The notes beneath the pieces were generated by a model. That model saw nothing but the letters and a program-made list of their open reading frames with translations, had not been told where the DNA came from and searched no databases. A stretch of 64,000 nucleotides of DNA from assembly GCF_050948175.1 (NCBI RefSeq), contig NC_135194.1, forward strand, positions 9,726,033 to 9,790,032, written 5' to 3'. The translations under genes were made by a program, and so were the position numbers. Numbering within the stretch: position 1 is the first letter of the stretch; each line of letters opens with the position of its first letter. This document shows positions 1 to 13,669 of this stretch, piece after piece. Origin of the DNA: Xylocopa sonorina. Lineage: Eukaryota; Arthropoda; Insecta; Hymenoptera; Apidae.

Positions 1-3000
1 GACGATCGGCCAGTCGCGTCCGTTGCGAAGGACGCTCGTGGTTTCGTGGAAAAGTTGGGAATTTCGGAAAAAATCACGTAACGCGGCGTATTTTCGTAGA
101 ATTTATGCCATTTCGTTTAAGCCTTATTTTCGTTATCGACGTTGGTTTACACGGGTTCGGAGTTGTTCGTTGGTTATCTCGTTGCGCGCGCGCGAAGACC
201 TTCCTGGAAGGTCCTGGCAGGACGTCAGAAACCTCAGATTAAGAACCACCGGTGTGAAATAAATAAATTCTCTGATTGCGATGGTCGACGCTGCCTCGGT
301 CTACCTTTTGGAATTGGGGATTGTCGAAACGGAGGACCGTAAGGTTATTAGGCAGAAGGATCGGATTACTCGGGGGTGGAGAGCGGAACTTCTGGTTTGT
401 CGAAACGAAGGATTTGAGAGATTGAAGGGTTGCACGGCGGAAGCTTAACCTGCACGCGATTATGGGTATTGGTAACCCTCTTTAGAATTCGAGTCTCTCG
501 AAATGAACGTCTTTGTGATTCGTTAAAGCAGAGAATACTGAAGATTGCAGGAAGAAATGAAGAATCTTCCATTTGCTTCCCATGGTGGATATTTTTTGCC
601 TTAAAAACAAGGTGTAACGATATTATACGATAAGTCGTTGGATAAAGGACAAGATAGAGTAGAATCGCGTGGTCCAATTTGCGCTTACAAGCACCGATGG
701 ATATTTATGACCTCTTTTCGGTTGGAAAACTCGAGCTACCAAGATATTCGGCTGGATGCAACGGTATCGATGGAAGATTGATGGCATTCCACAACGAGGT
801 GTGTCGAGTGGCTATTTTTACTCCTATTCGTCGGAATTTTGGCTCGACGCGATGTCAAACCATCGATCCGCCATTATGTTTCGAAGAATGGAACGCAACC
901 GCGGTTTTTTTCTTCGGTGCAAATTGTTGAATAGGATGCGTTCAATCAAATTCGGTTCTTGTTTGGAAACATTGTCATCGATAGATTTATCGATCGATAG
1001 TGATAACGCAAGACGATGTTATTGCTTGCTGAAAGTTTGAAAAGAAGCGACGACAATGGTGAGGATTAATCCACTACTGTGTCATATAATTTTTTACTCG
1101 TAATGTACTGAATAGAATCTCAAAGTTCGTTTTCTTGAAAGTAAAACTCGTAACGTAATCCCATTATGTTTGACCTTCGTCTGGTTATAGCTTCTGGAAT
1201 CACCCTATAAATAGAGCACTCTGTACATGGAACATTGAAAGACATATGAAATAAATTCAGAGTCTAAATAAGAAATCCCATAAGATTGTTGCATCCATAA
1301 AAGAGTGACGAACAAAAGTTCGCGCATAACCGGAAGTTTCCACGCTTGAAAGGGGTGGCGGTGAGCAGACTCACTCTCTTCTCTGCGACGTCTGCTTTTT
1401 CCGCTCCCGTTTGCCGAATCCACGGCGCTGAGGGACGTATTTCCCCGAAACGCAAAGGTTTTATCGCGTCGTCACGGAAAAGGTTATCAGGAGGATCTTT
1501 GTGGGTTTTTGTTCTCCGGGTCGAGTGAACCGGGGCAAAAAAAAAAAGAAATTCAGAATTCAGACGATGGCGAGCCCCGGAGAGCGCTGTTGGATACTTT
1601 TAACTCTGTGATTTGGCAAATTGGAAGAGCGGAACTTTCACTCTTTGATTCCTCTTGGTCAAAGGGCTGTCGATTCGTTCGAGAAAAACACCCGGTTGTC
1701 GACTTCGAATTCTCCCCTTTCCCCGCTTAAACATCCGGTCAGAAATGTGTCTTCGACGCACGTAATTGAACGCAACAAATAAACGTTTCACGATTAGGCG
1801 AGGAATTAATATTACGTAGCTTATTTATTTATACAGTTTAATTCCCTATAGATATTGCAATGCGTAATACCTTGTACTAATTATATAAGAAGAAAGTTTG
1901 GTGTTTTGTTGTCGCAGAATGAAATTCGTGTAAAAATTATTGTACAACATCTCTGCTCTTGCGTTACGTGGTACTAATTATTGTGTTATCACAGTAAATC
2001 AATAATAAAAGCTAGCTAAAATTCGCGTTAGTATTTCGATATCACAAATAGTAGTTGTTATAAAGTATTATCACTGTTGTCTATGCTGTCGTTTACTGAT
2101 TGTGCGAGTAAAAAATATATATGTACACATCTCGTTTCATTGTCGATCAATGTCGAATAATAGTGGTAGAGTGCAGCCGGTTGAATAAATTGAATCGTAC
2201 ATTGCAATGCGTTCGATGTCGCAAAGTATACGTCAGGTTATAATATTTATCTAATAAACAATCGATATTTGAAATTGATTCGATTGTTACGCGATGTTTG
2301 GTTAAAATAACTGTGAATATATGAAATGTCAATGTCAAGAAAATCATCATTACTTTTTAGGAACGATAAAACGTTTTGTATATAATACGAGGATCAGGAA
2401 ATGAATATAATCAATGTAATAATTAAGATATAAATTTTGTATAATTCGTTGTCACGTTTCTCTTAATTCATTACGCATGAGAAATGTATTCTTGTAAATG
2501 TAAATCTCTTTAGCATTTTGCATGGACATTCCTGCTTAAAAATATTAAGACACGTGCAGTATAGTTCTATTTAGCGTATTCCACGTTTATTTTTATTTTT
2601 ATTTACTGTACTTCAGCAGTAGTCAAATTGTTTCCGATACACTAATCGTTTTTTTACTTTCACTTTGCGTAAACTGCTTAATCGCTACTTCTTTTAACAC
2701 ATTGCAACATGGACAGAAATATGAGACTTCTAAATATTTTTAATTATTGAAAATATTTATCAAATTACCTATGAGATATTTAATAGATAATTACAGAGAG
2801 TAATTAATATATAATAATATTCGTTGAATTTTTTCATTCACTGAAAATGTTTGCACGTGTCCTGTTGCATTTAAATGTCCCATCTCACCGCAAAATTTGG
2901 CACTGTCATTATGGACAAAATCTAAACGGCGAGTTACACCTCGTCCTGTAATAAATATCGTTTCGCATTCCGTTCTATTTTTCTGCAGAATTAAATCTGT

Positions 3001-6000
3001 CAACGTTCGTTTAAACCACCATACAAATACAGTCGACAATTAATATCGAGTTAACGAGAAATTTGTATCCTCTAACTACTCCTGCGGCTATGATACAATA
3101 AAAATACTGCCACTCGCGTCTCGTAATAATTGTAATCAGGAAAAAAGTGAAACGCGCGCGCGGCGCCCACGGTACTCGTTTCGTCCGTGCAATTTTCAAG
3201 CTGTTTTCTCAGCACACTTCACGCGTCAAGTGCTTTTATTTATTCCCCTTATTATTACTATGCGCATCCCTGCGCCAATATCTAGCTGTCTAAATATTTG
3301 CCTGTGTATCAGCCGGATATATTTGCCAATGTAACAACGTTTTTCTGTGTCAACCCCCGTAATCGTAACCGTAACGCGTCGACCCTCACCGTTGGGACGA
3401 CGACGGAATAAACCAGGCAGAGCAAACGCAACGCGAACCGATTCCTCAAGCCGTCGACCGCTAAATCATCTAAACGCACGTCCGCCATTCGAGGGGACGA
3501 ACGGGACTAGCGCGCTAAATAAATATCGTATTTCGTATCGTTTTAAAACATTAGTATCACAGTTCACAAAGAATATACAGTTTTCGTTGGACGAGCCACC
3601 CCTAAGATTACTTAACTTCCCCTTCCCCCAACCCTCACCCCCCGTGTTCCGTAACAAACTTTGCCATTAGTCGGTGCAAAAGTTTCGAATCGAAAGCGCA
3701 CGGAATCTATCGAAATCGAGGAAAATACTTTTCTTATTCAAAATAGCGATATCACAGATTAAAACGTGCGAATATTCCCGTCGCGAACGGTGCTGCGTGA
3801 AAAGCAAACGCGAAGGAACTGTTTTAAAAACGATCGCGAATTACTGAAGCGAGCTCGAAGAAACGTAGCAATCTCGACTGCGATATTTCTTTTTCTCTTG
3901 CGCATCTCCTTCGACCAACGAAGCGGACATCTCGATATAAAATACTTCCATCCGTCGAGCAGCAATTGCTCGACACACTCTGCTGTGGTTAACTAAGCAG
4001 GAGAATTGTCAGCAACAGAGTTCTCGGGAGCTTTCAGTTATACTTGACGCGGTACTACTTACAGTAACGCATTTCGAGGAAATCATGCTCTTCAACTAGT
4101 TACATATTATAATCACACGAAATTATCTCAATTAGTGACTTGTGTATTCACTTGTCACTCGATTAAAAAACCCACAAAGTATTCTACTAAACTTCAACTG
4201 AACCAAGGAATAAAGTATCGAAGCAATCGAAGCTACGAATAGCCCCCATGTTCATCCTCCCCTATCACAGATGAGAAATAAGAAATACTGCGCAAACAGC
4301 TTCGACTATAAACCTTCTCACTTTCGAGCCATTTAGAAGCTTCACTAAAATCGTTTCATCAAGGACTGTATCTTTGGTTAGACTCAGGAAATCACGAACT
4401 TCGCGAAGCTAAATAAAGACAATCCCGTTACGCTGATGAGTACGTTGCTGATCATCTAAACTACCCCTGTTTCGATTAAAAAACGATCAGCTAAGAAAAC
4501 CTACGAAACGCGAGAGGGAAACGCAACGCGTGAGAAAAGGGGGTGTGCGCAAGGACCGCGAATGGCAGGGGCCGTTTCTCCGAAACAAAGAACAACCCTT
4601 GGAGCAGGCTCGAGCGCAGAGCGCGGCGGTGCACGTCAAGCGCAGTCGGTCTTTCAGTGACAGAACGATTTGCAGCTTCCCTCGGCCGTCCATAACGCGG
4701 TAAATCTGGCATACGGTGGAAATGGGGCGGCAGCGGGCGGACGTTGGTTGTCTGTATAAAAGCTAACAGAGGCATCAGGCGTCATGGAACTATTTTCCTT
4801 AATCCTTGGATCGTTAATTACGCGCGAGAGACGGACACGAAACGCAGTCCCGTCGCAGCGGCGTCCTCGAGCGCGCACGGGGGTGGACAAACCAGCGTAA
4901 ATTAAAAGTCCCGCCACCGATTGTATCTTCGTTTTGCGCTGCTTCTCCTCCGCTTCTCCTCCTTCTTCTTTTTTTTTCTTCGTTTTTCTTTTTTTTGTTT
5001 GTTTGAAACTCGTTGACATTCGTTGGACAATGTTCTCTATTCACTTATCTCACCTCTTCCTCTATCCTCTCCCTTTTTTCTCTACCTCTTCGGCTGATTC
5101 CTGTTCAGATTAGTGCGTGGTATCGTCTGCCTTCGTTTTTGTTTGCTTGTTTTTCTCTCCGCGTTCGTCCATCGTGGGACGTACTACTTCCATTCGCGTT
5201 GTAAAACTTCCACCCTTAATCGACTTGACTATATATAATATATATATATATATATGTACGTAACTTTAGGAATTTATCGACTAAACTGACCTATCGCGGT
5301 GCCGGACCAGCTCGCTCGAGGGGGAACGCTCGGTTCGCTCGAAGGAATTATTTTCTATATAGATTGACTCTCTACTTTTCACCTCCACAGCGTACGTACG
5401 CGCGCGTTCACCTTGGCAAGTCGTCGATACTGTATAGTCTTTTTCTTTGGCACCGTGAACCGCATTGCCCCCCTGAGCGGCCATCATCTATCTGCTGCCG
5501 GTCCGCGATCAACCTTATTCTCTTAGATAGCACCTTCGTTATTCGACTTCGTTCCGCGAATGCGAGTCGCACACAGCAGCAAAGTGTATCGTAAATTACT
5601 AGCTAAAGGACTAAACGTTAGTTCTGACGGAAATCGGGTGGCTGGCCTCGCAAGGGTTTGGAACCACTCGCCGCCTGACGGCGTTCTCGTTCACTCGTCC
5701 GCTCAGATTCAATTCGCTAGCCGTCCTTTGGTGTAAGCGGAACCGTGCGACGTAATCGCGTGCCTCCGCGTGGAAGTATACGACTGAGTTTAGTTTCAGC
5801 CGTACCTCGCCGTCACGTGGAATCCATGCGGGTGAAAGATCGACTTGAACTTGGTACGAAACCGCGGTCGTTCTGGGATCGCTTAGCCCTTTGCGTTCAA
5901 TGCGCCGGAATTCTGCGGGAAATGCGTTTTAAAGCTGTACGAGGAAACGAATTTTCGCGCGAATGAGACTGGTGTGGTGACACCTTACTGATTTTGTGAT

Positions 6001-8600
6001 TGAAACGATCTGCATCTTGTGTTTGTTCAAATTATAGAATCGTGCGATACGAATTTTGCAATGCTCTTCAAAGGAAGTATATGGACACGAATTGAAATTG
6101 AACCGCTTCTGAATTATAAAACGAGTCACGTACATATATACTATAAATACTTGATATAATACTTCTTCTATCTCGTAAAACAGGGTATCTCCCCCAGTAA
6201 AGTACATAGAGCGTTAACATTCGTTTAATTCGTTTACCATAGAAAAAAGCGTTTAAGCGGTAACAACTTACACAATACTCGAAAATACGTAATACGAATA
6301 TTCTACAATTCAGAAGCGGGCATTTCGAGTTCGCGTCCGCGCACTCAATAAATTCAATTGCGAACGAGAAGATACGCCACGTCGGAATCGTTTCGATCGA
6401 ACGCAAGGGGGTTGCAATCACGCAGCAGTACCCGCTCTCGGTTTCAGGTTTGAGCAACGATCACGAAATCACAGCGTTCGCTAAAACGAGGCAAGTTGTG
6501 TACAAGAATAAAATATAGAAGAACCATCTGTTTATGCATCTTTCACAGCGATGGCACCCCACGATCAGGGGACAACGGGTCAGGGCAACGCGTTCCATCG
6601 TCGGACGATCGTCAAGTCGTTCGCAACCGGACGGACCCTCGTCGATCCTAAAGCGGTATCGTTCGCGTACACCTCGAGGTATCGTCGATCACCAGGACGG
6701 CGATAGATCCGGCGCAAGCTATGCGGTAACTTTCACGAAAAGTAAACGAGACTTGGCACTGGGACGGCACGTTTTGCAACAACGATCGCTGTAGATCTCA
6801 TTACTTATCCTTAATTTAATGTCTATTTTAGAAGACGGAATAACGCGTCGAATAATTTACCGTCGCCCGTCCGTGTGATCGATCCTGCAAGGTAAACGTC
6901 GGGACCATCCCTCCGTTCGTTCATCTGGTGAACAGTTGAAGCGGCTCGTGAATAGTTAAAAGCACGATCGGAGGCCCGTTCGGTTGGGGACGCTGACCAG
7001 GAGACGCTGGACGAGTGCTATTGGTCGATTCCGCCGACGAATGTAACAGGCGTACGCGCATCTTCTGCGATTCTGCAGAATCCTGGATTCCTCGAGGGAC
7101 TCCAACGCCGGAAGCGTCGAGCACGGGACGCGAGGACGGCGGGGCTCGCTTGCGAGACCAGGTCCCAGGAGAATGAGCCGGCACTCTCGTTCTGGATATC
7201 TTCAACTGGACGATCTATCGTTATCGAAGTGTACGCGCGTGCTAGAGTGGTCCTTGACGGATGGACAACGCAAGGTGTCTGGTTAAATATCTTCGATTAC
7301 ACGTTTCCTAGAACGCGTTCAATTTTTCCAGCAGAGAATAATACGCGTGAAAGATGGCGTCGAATTCTGAATAGCAGCGGGGTTACGTTTAACCCGCGAT
7401 TTTTTATGTAAAATTTCAGACGTCATCTTTCACTGGTGTTATTTTTTTGTCACGAATCGAAGGCGTTCCAAGTGAAAGAGGAAAGGAATTGGTAAATGAA
7501 AGGACAAGAGCCACCCTAGCGAGTGCGCGTACCAAGGACGTACATGTATGTACACGCAGACAGCAGAAATAGACTCGTTGGCTATAAGAAGAGGTTGGAA
7601 GGATCGTAGAAACCGTGCGACAACGCGTTACCTCGCGGTTTCTCTACTGCGTGACGGCTGCAACGAAAGAAAACGCGCTTTATTGCTAGATCGCTAGGTT
7701 TAAAATGCGGCTGGCTTTCCAAGGCACCGGCAACGCTTCCGCGAAGGATCCGGCGCGGAGCGCCGCATCCTCCGTTCGATGCCCAAGTCGAACGCGTCGC
7801 TGCGTCCTTTGGACCAGAAGTCTAGCATTTGGTACGCTATTTCGCATTTGCCGACGAGTTCCTGTTGCAGTTTGCTTGCTTCTAACGGAGGAAATTATAA
7901 TTAATCGTCGCTCTTTACTTGAATCTAAAATGTCTACATGTAGGAACTAGCGGTTATTATAAATAGCCTATAGCGATGTATCGAAATATGATACTGCAAT
8001 GAGAAGGAGATGAAACAAAATTTAAATCTGTTGCATCTGAGTCGTACGAAACTAGATGAATCGTTAAACGATTAATCGATGACAAAGAATGGTATCTTTT
8101 CGTTCAATGTTGGTACACCGTGGAACTGAGAAAAATGGCTGCTCTGAAGAAGCTGCTTGTTCGATTTGGATTTTGAAACAGATTCTTGCGTTGAAAGATT
8201 TTAATTTAATTATCTGCCAAACGACTGTCCCGTTAACGTATTATTTCGACGTGCAAAGATTGAAATTAATAAGGCTCTTCTTGTTCGCGATTAATTGACC
8301 ACCAAAGGCTATGAGAAACTATTCTTATTACGCTACACGTTCTCTACTTTCGTATATGTTTCACCTTATGCTGTTGGTTTAAAAGGTAGAAAGCGTAGAG
8401 AGATGCAGGCACACGCTCGGAGGTGAAACAGTGAGGCAAGAAGCCACTCATGACGCCCGCAGTCAAGAGTGTAGCCCTGAGTAGCCAATTAATTGTTTCG
8501 CATAAGAAGGTGCTGCGTGGATCCTCCACTTGTGGCTGACACTATCTCATCACCTCGAGTTACACACACCAGAGGGTAGATTATGTTTCCGGAGCACCGA
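1..8600. other. Downstream flank of the BTB gene; no supported gene
   Basis: I see nothing coding that I can support. ORFs of 60-130 codons occur on both strands but overlap one another, have no domain and match chance expectation. Composition alternates between CpG-rich (about 3.35-3.65, 4.5-5.0 and 6.5-7.2 kb) and AT-rich stretches (about 1.8-3.1 and 8.0-8.3 kb). A pyrimidine-rich tract lies at 4940-5100. Confidence 0.5.
5228..5256. repeat. (TA)n microsatellite
   Basis: A run of TATATA of about 25-30 bp ending in TATGTACG. It is non-coding. Confidence 0.85.
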
Positions 8601-8682
8601 ATGTGTAGTAATTTTATTAATTAATCACTGAGATTCGTACCGCGCGACGACATTTTAAACAGATGAGTAGCCCTCTTCAATT

Positions 8683-10147
8683 TTTATTAAATAGCTACTG
8701 CGTAATTAAAAGATACCATTATTTTGTGCTATCATATTAATTGCTTAAATACTCCTCTTTCGTTACAGCGATGGAGCGAATAATATGAAACCTTGGAAAC
8801 AAGACTGACCGAGGTAAGTTAAAAGGGGTTGAAAAATCTAATTCTTATATTAAAATACAACGCGTCTAAGCTATTAAATTCATCAAATACGTTAAAACGA
8901 TCATTTCCAAGGTCTTTCAAACTTCCATCGCTAATTATCTCATCAATTTCTTATGACTGTTCGTTATCGAACATACTTTCCGTGAGACTTCCCGTCCAAG
9001 TACGCGACGCACCCGCCATTTTGTGGCATTAATACGTAAGAATGATCGTTATCGCGTGTATTGTATAAAAATCGCGTTCGATTCTGCTGACAACTATTAA
9101 ATAACAAGTGTAGATCGCTCGTTGGTGCACGAAGACGAAGAATACAACAAAAACGAGCCGTCGACGTTTGTCCGCCGAGTCGTTGCGTTCTTTGGTTTCG
9201 AATCCTTATCACAAGTTAACGTTATGTAGAGGTCTTGTCGTATCAATTGCATCCCCTTCTGTCCTCTCTATTCTTCTAACCATCGTTGTCGACGATTTCC
9301 CACTCTCCCCCTTTCTTCGTAATTGACTCGTCTTGGTGGGCCAACGGCTGGATGGATACGCGGTTCTCCTCTTCTCACCCTCGCGACGTTCTCCACTTCC
9401 GCTACCCTTCGTTTGCGCGCCAGAGAGGCGAGAACTCGCGAAGAATCGAAAAGATGGCCTCGAAGACGCGAAGCGTTCCTCTTTTATGCGCATACGAAAC
9501 CTAGTTTAATGGAATCTTAAAAATACGCCACAGTCTTCGACGGACTTCCTGTCGTTCGACTCAAACGTAACTGGCATTTCGCATAAGATTAACATATGCA
9601 CGCTCTTCTTCGAAAACCACCTTCATGCAAGCCGGATGTTTCCTCCACTCGTCTCTGTGCGTTTCTCGTCACGTTTTTACGCTTGGTACGCGATCAGACG
9701 AATTCCTCGTGACAACGTAATTATATTAGCTCGCTAGCTTTGCTATTATTTCTAGCCAAGCATCTCTGCCAGGGAAAGGGTGCTCCAGCTGGTAACAAAC
9801 GCGTCTAACAATAAATAACTCGCCGGCATTGCGCGAAAAATTCGTGTTTCTACACCGTTGCACGCTTTCCAGTCGCGACCCTTGAGTTCGCAAGGGTGGA
9901 CGTCTCGTTGTCCGATCCGAGAATCCCAACGATAAGAAACCTAACTCCACCTCGCTCCACACTCGAATAAGATGTCCTCAGGCATCACCTGACTACCTCT
10001 GTACATACCAGCCAGCGTTACGATTAAAACAAATTGGCCAGAGCAACCCTTTCCGTAGCCGCAGATGACTCGCGCGAAACCAAGCCTCTCCGAAAAAACG
10101 CGTTAGCAAAGTGCAAAGAACGTGCGCGGTAGCGTCCGGCCGTACGC
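8683..10147 (-). other. Presumed 3' UTR of isoform B with poly(A) signal candidates
   Basis: This is the stretch immediately downstream of the exon B stop on the minus strand. It has no supported ORF. The first AATAAA hexamer reached on the minus strand is at 8688-8683, and a second is at 8618-8613. That would give a 3' UTR of about 1.45 kb. The assignment rests only on position and hexamer; the real cleavage site could be elsewhere. Confidence 0.35.
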
Positions 10148-11209
10148 TTAGCGCTGGTGTATGTGCGTGGTGAGATGCTTGGACAGGTAGTCCGCCCTCG
10201 CGAAGCATTTGCCGCACATCTCGCAGTGGTACGGCCTCTCCCCGGTGTGAATACGAAGGTGCCTGGTCAGGTCGCTCTTACCGCCGAACGCGCGTCCGCA
10301 GAACAAGCAAACGAACGGCCGTTCCCCGGTGTGCTTGCGCACGTGGAGCTTCAGGTTCTCCTTCGAGCGGACGCACTTACCGCAGAACGGGCAAGCGAAG
10401 CGGCGCTCGCGCCTGTCCACCTCGTGGCTGCTACTACGGGCTAGGCTGATCACAGGATCGGTGGCCTCGGATCGGTCGTCGTCCACCGCGTTGTCGTCGA
10501 CGTCCGCTAGCTCGTTCGCGCTGCCTCCAACCGCGGCGCCGCCGCCGTTTCCAGCGGATGCCTCGGTCATCTGCACCTCCACGGACTCCCCAGGGTTCTC
10601 CTGCACGCTGGCCGTCTCCGAGACGCTCTCCTCCCGCGCGTTCTCGTTGAACGCGCCCCTGGTCTCCTCCTCGCCGGGATTGGTGGTGGTGTCGCTTCCA
10701 GTCTCCACCTGGGACGGTTCTCCGGTGCTGGACACCTGGTCGCTTCTCTCCGCGGCGGCTGACACCGACATCGCGCTGCTCTGCGGCTCTGGCGCGCGTT
10801 GCAGTCGCTCCAGCGCGTGGTTCAATCGGTGCTTCTTGAACGACTTGAGATACCTGAACTGCATGCCGCAGACGTCGCAGGTGAACAGCTTGTCGGCTGG
10901 TAGCCGCGCACGGTGGTTCTGCTCCCGGTGTTTCACGTACGCGGATCGGTAGCGGTACCGTTGCCCGCATTGCTCGCAGGTGAACGGCTTGTCGTCGCTC
11001 GCCTGGCCAGCGTGCTGCAGCAATGCGTGCCGTTCCAGCAGCCAGGCGGAAGGAAACGTCGCCAAACAGACGCCGCAGCGACGTGCCAAACCAGCCAGAC
11101 CGGCGAAACCGCCGTGACCTAGCAGCGAACCGCTGCCACCGCCGCCGCCGCCGGATCGCTCCACCAGGGCGCCCCAACCCCCTGCCTCCAAACCGAGGGC
11201 CAGCGATAC
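10148..11209 (-). CDS. Alternative 3' terminal exon B: six C2H2 zinc fingers in two groups of three
   Basis: This exon encodes the DNA-binding end of a second isoform. It opens at a phase-0 acceptor (GATCGTTGCAG|GTA, AG at 11211-11210). An in-frame TGA at 11221-11219 closes the frame just upstream, so the exon must start here or very nearby. It encodes 353 residues to a TAA-type stop region at 10148. Residues 1-40 are Gly-rich. Fingers 1-3 are C45/C48/H61/H66, C78/C81/H94/H99 and C111/C114/H127/H131. Residues 132-268 are an acidic Ser/Glu/Thr/Gly-rich spacer. Fingers 4-6 are C273/C276/H289/H293, C301/C304/H317/H321 and C329/C332/H345/H349, joined by TGERPF/TGERPY linkers, with only four residues after the last His. 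It lies about 42.5 kb from exon A on the same strand. The alternative is an independent finger gene, but there is no start codon or promoter signal, and the phase matches the BTB donor. Confidence 0.92.
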   Translation of the reverse strand, partial: VSLALGLEAGGWGALVERSGGGGGGSGSLLGHGGFAGLAGLARRCGVCLATFPSAWLLERHALLQHAGQASDDKPFTCEQCGQRYRYRSAYVKHREQNHRARLPADKLFTCDVCGMQFRYLKSFKKHRLNHALERLQRAPEPQSSAMSVSAAAERSDQVSSTGEPSQVETGSDTTTNPGEEETRGAFNENAREESVSETASVQENPGESVEVQMTEASAGNGGGAAVGGSANELADVDDNAVDDDRSEATDPVISLARSSSHEVDRRERRFACPFCGKCVRSKENLKLHVRKHTGERPFVCLFCGRAFGGKSDLTRHLRIHTGERPYHCEMCGKCFARADYLSKHLTTHIHQR

Positions 11210-13634
11210 CTGCAACGATCAGGCTCTGTTAGATGGAGCACGGGTGAGGATGCTTGGTGATGGGTTTTGTCTGGTTTCATTTCTGCTGGGTGTTGGATGA
11301 GGGGATGGATAAGGGCGTTTGGGATGAATTGATAAGGGTTGCAGGCGACAGAAAAATAACTGAATTCTTGCGGTAATAATACTTTCTTTGGCAGGTTTCT
11401 AGTTTAGTTCTTGTATATTCAAAAGGACTTGTATAATGCGTAGATATTTTTTAATAGAAAGATTTTGTCTATTAATGGAGACAGTTGCGTTGATTTAGTC
11501 GCTTTGTGAAAGTGAAATGTTGGTGACAATGTTTCAACTAATATTAGTCACGAGTGCAGCGATACATTCATATGTAACCAGTATGAGCGTCTCACTGAAG
11601 ACGATAAGAACTGGAATGTAAATTTTTGAAAATAATGTACTATTATTGCTTCAGTTATTTCTCTCTCGCATCTCGTACATTTTGAAGTCTCTTGTATGGA
11701 ACCAAAAACGTACGTATTTTATCCTGGTGTAGAAGGTTGACTTTTCAATTGCGCATCGATTTCAATTCAATGCACATGAAAGATAGTAGATTTTGCAGAG
11801 GTACAATAATGCTATTGCGTGAAACGATAAATTAATGTATTGTATAACACGTAATCTAGCCCTTATTGCGCTGAACCGTTCAATGCTGTCCACAACATTA
11901 ATACAGCTTACTTATTTCCCTACAGGATGTTGGGTTGAATAATTTTTCACTTTTGATACAAAATATATCAATTGTATCCGAAACTACGTTAAAATAAAAA
12001 TGCAAAGACTGTTCTGACAAAGTAAACGTATATCAATTATAAAAGAAGAAGTGCACGTTAGGGTGCTCGAGCTCATAACGCACAGTAGATGATTTTCCAA
12101 GATCCAAATGTCGCTTCGAAGCGCTAAAGGGCTAGAGAATACTATTTCGATTCGAATTTCAGATATTGAGTTTTAATCTTTTCTCTAAACTGTGTGATTT
12201 CTTTTCATATATCTACGTATCGTCTGCCGAATAGTAACGAATTGATGAAAACTCGTAATGATAATGAGCACATGTATATATAATATATATATATTATATT
12301 AGTAGACATTGAGATGCAAAAAAAGGTATATATAAAATCGTAAAAAAGGCATGCAATCTGAATACCGTAAAAAAGTGATTCTCAAAATAGGACAAAACTT
12401 ACCAATCGCAATTGCATACTCGTTACGCAAGTTACTTCTTCGTTTAATCGCCATTCACATGGACACATCGACGTAGCAGTGTAATATTACGCATCTTGAT
12501 AATTGTTATAATAAAAACGTTTAAGTTAAATATTGAAACAATAAGAGGTTCTTAATAAATCAGGTGTGCATATCTAATTACGTGTAGAACGATGGTAAAT
12601 ATAAAGGGAAACGAGAATCGAAAGCAATAAAATCGCGGTAAGTAACATGAAACAGAGCAAGCGATGGGGTGGAAGCTAAATAATTTCTACGACCAAACGA
12701 ACGGGCGGGTGTCAGTATTAAAATAAGACATCAGGTTCAATGACCTATTGTTAACACAAACAGTTTGCAGCTTTTTATTTCACAAATCGTTAATTTACAA
12801 CTATGATATGCATTCGTTCGCCTAAGAACCGAAACAAAACGTCATTTTACACGAAACAAGGCGTAGTATCCATAATGATCGGAACGCGTGTCAACGTGGG
12901 TGAATAGTTACGGACAAGTCTTTCCCACCGATAGCTTTCGACGTCGAGTACCTGGGACGGTCGTTACGCGTGGAAATGTGTTCTGAACGATCGCACCTTG
13001 CCACGCTTTCGACCATCAATGGTTAAGTATTACACAATATTCGAGCCGCGTTGAAACACGCGAGATGCGAATGCGAGGAAGCGTTCCGTCGAAATCGAAT
13101 CGTACAGTTAATTAACCTGTTCCCATCTGACGCGTTTCAACCGGCGTCGATTTGCAAACGCGGAAACGAACGAGGCTCCTCGCCTCTGTTTCGGCTCGAC
13201 CAGCGCGAAAGGGGTCCGTAACCAACAGCGAGAAACTATGCGCACGTTTTTTTTTTTTTTTTTTCTTTCACACACGTATCTCGTTTTACGAAATTGTTCT
13301 TCACACTTTCTCGTTTCGATCTACCCCGGAGGTCGCGGCTCGAACGCGTCTTCGAGCCATCGATGGCCATTTTTGTGTGTTCTCGTGAGCGGCGTATGAT
13401 CTGTGTGTGCACGAGCAGTTTTCTTCTCTCCACTTACATCAACCCTCCTCTCGTTTCGTTCGAGTGGAATTCGCGACTTCTGAACAACGTACGTTCCTCA
13501 CCTTCGCCATGCTTCCTTCTCTTCCTTCGTTCCTTTAGCGTTTCAAGACGATAGAACGGCGGGTGTCGCGAGTACAATGAACGCCAGAAAGACGCATAAG
13601 CTTTTCGGAGCACCATTTCTCGTGTATTTTCTCG

Positions 13635-13666
<32 letters not shown>

Positions 13667-13669
13667 TCT
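13635..13669. repeat. (CT)n microsatellite
   Basis: Uninterrupted TCTCTC on the plus strand, followed by ACTCTCTCTG. Nearby, CAACGATC and GATCGTTG (13725-13745) form a perfect 8-bp inverted repeat with a 5-nt loop. Confidence 0.9.

Noticed and set aside
10434..11177. 247-codon minus-strand and 207-codon plus-strand ORFs over exon B
   Set aside because: These are frame shadows of the zinc-finger exon, whose own frame carries six intact C2H2 motifs.
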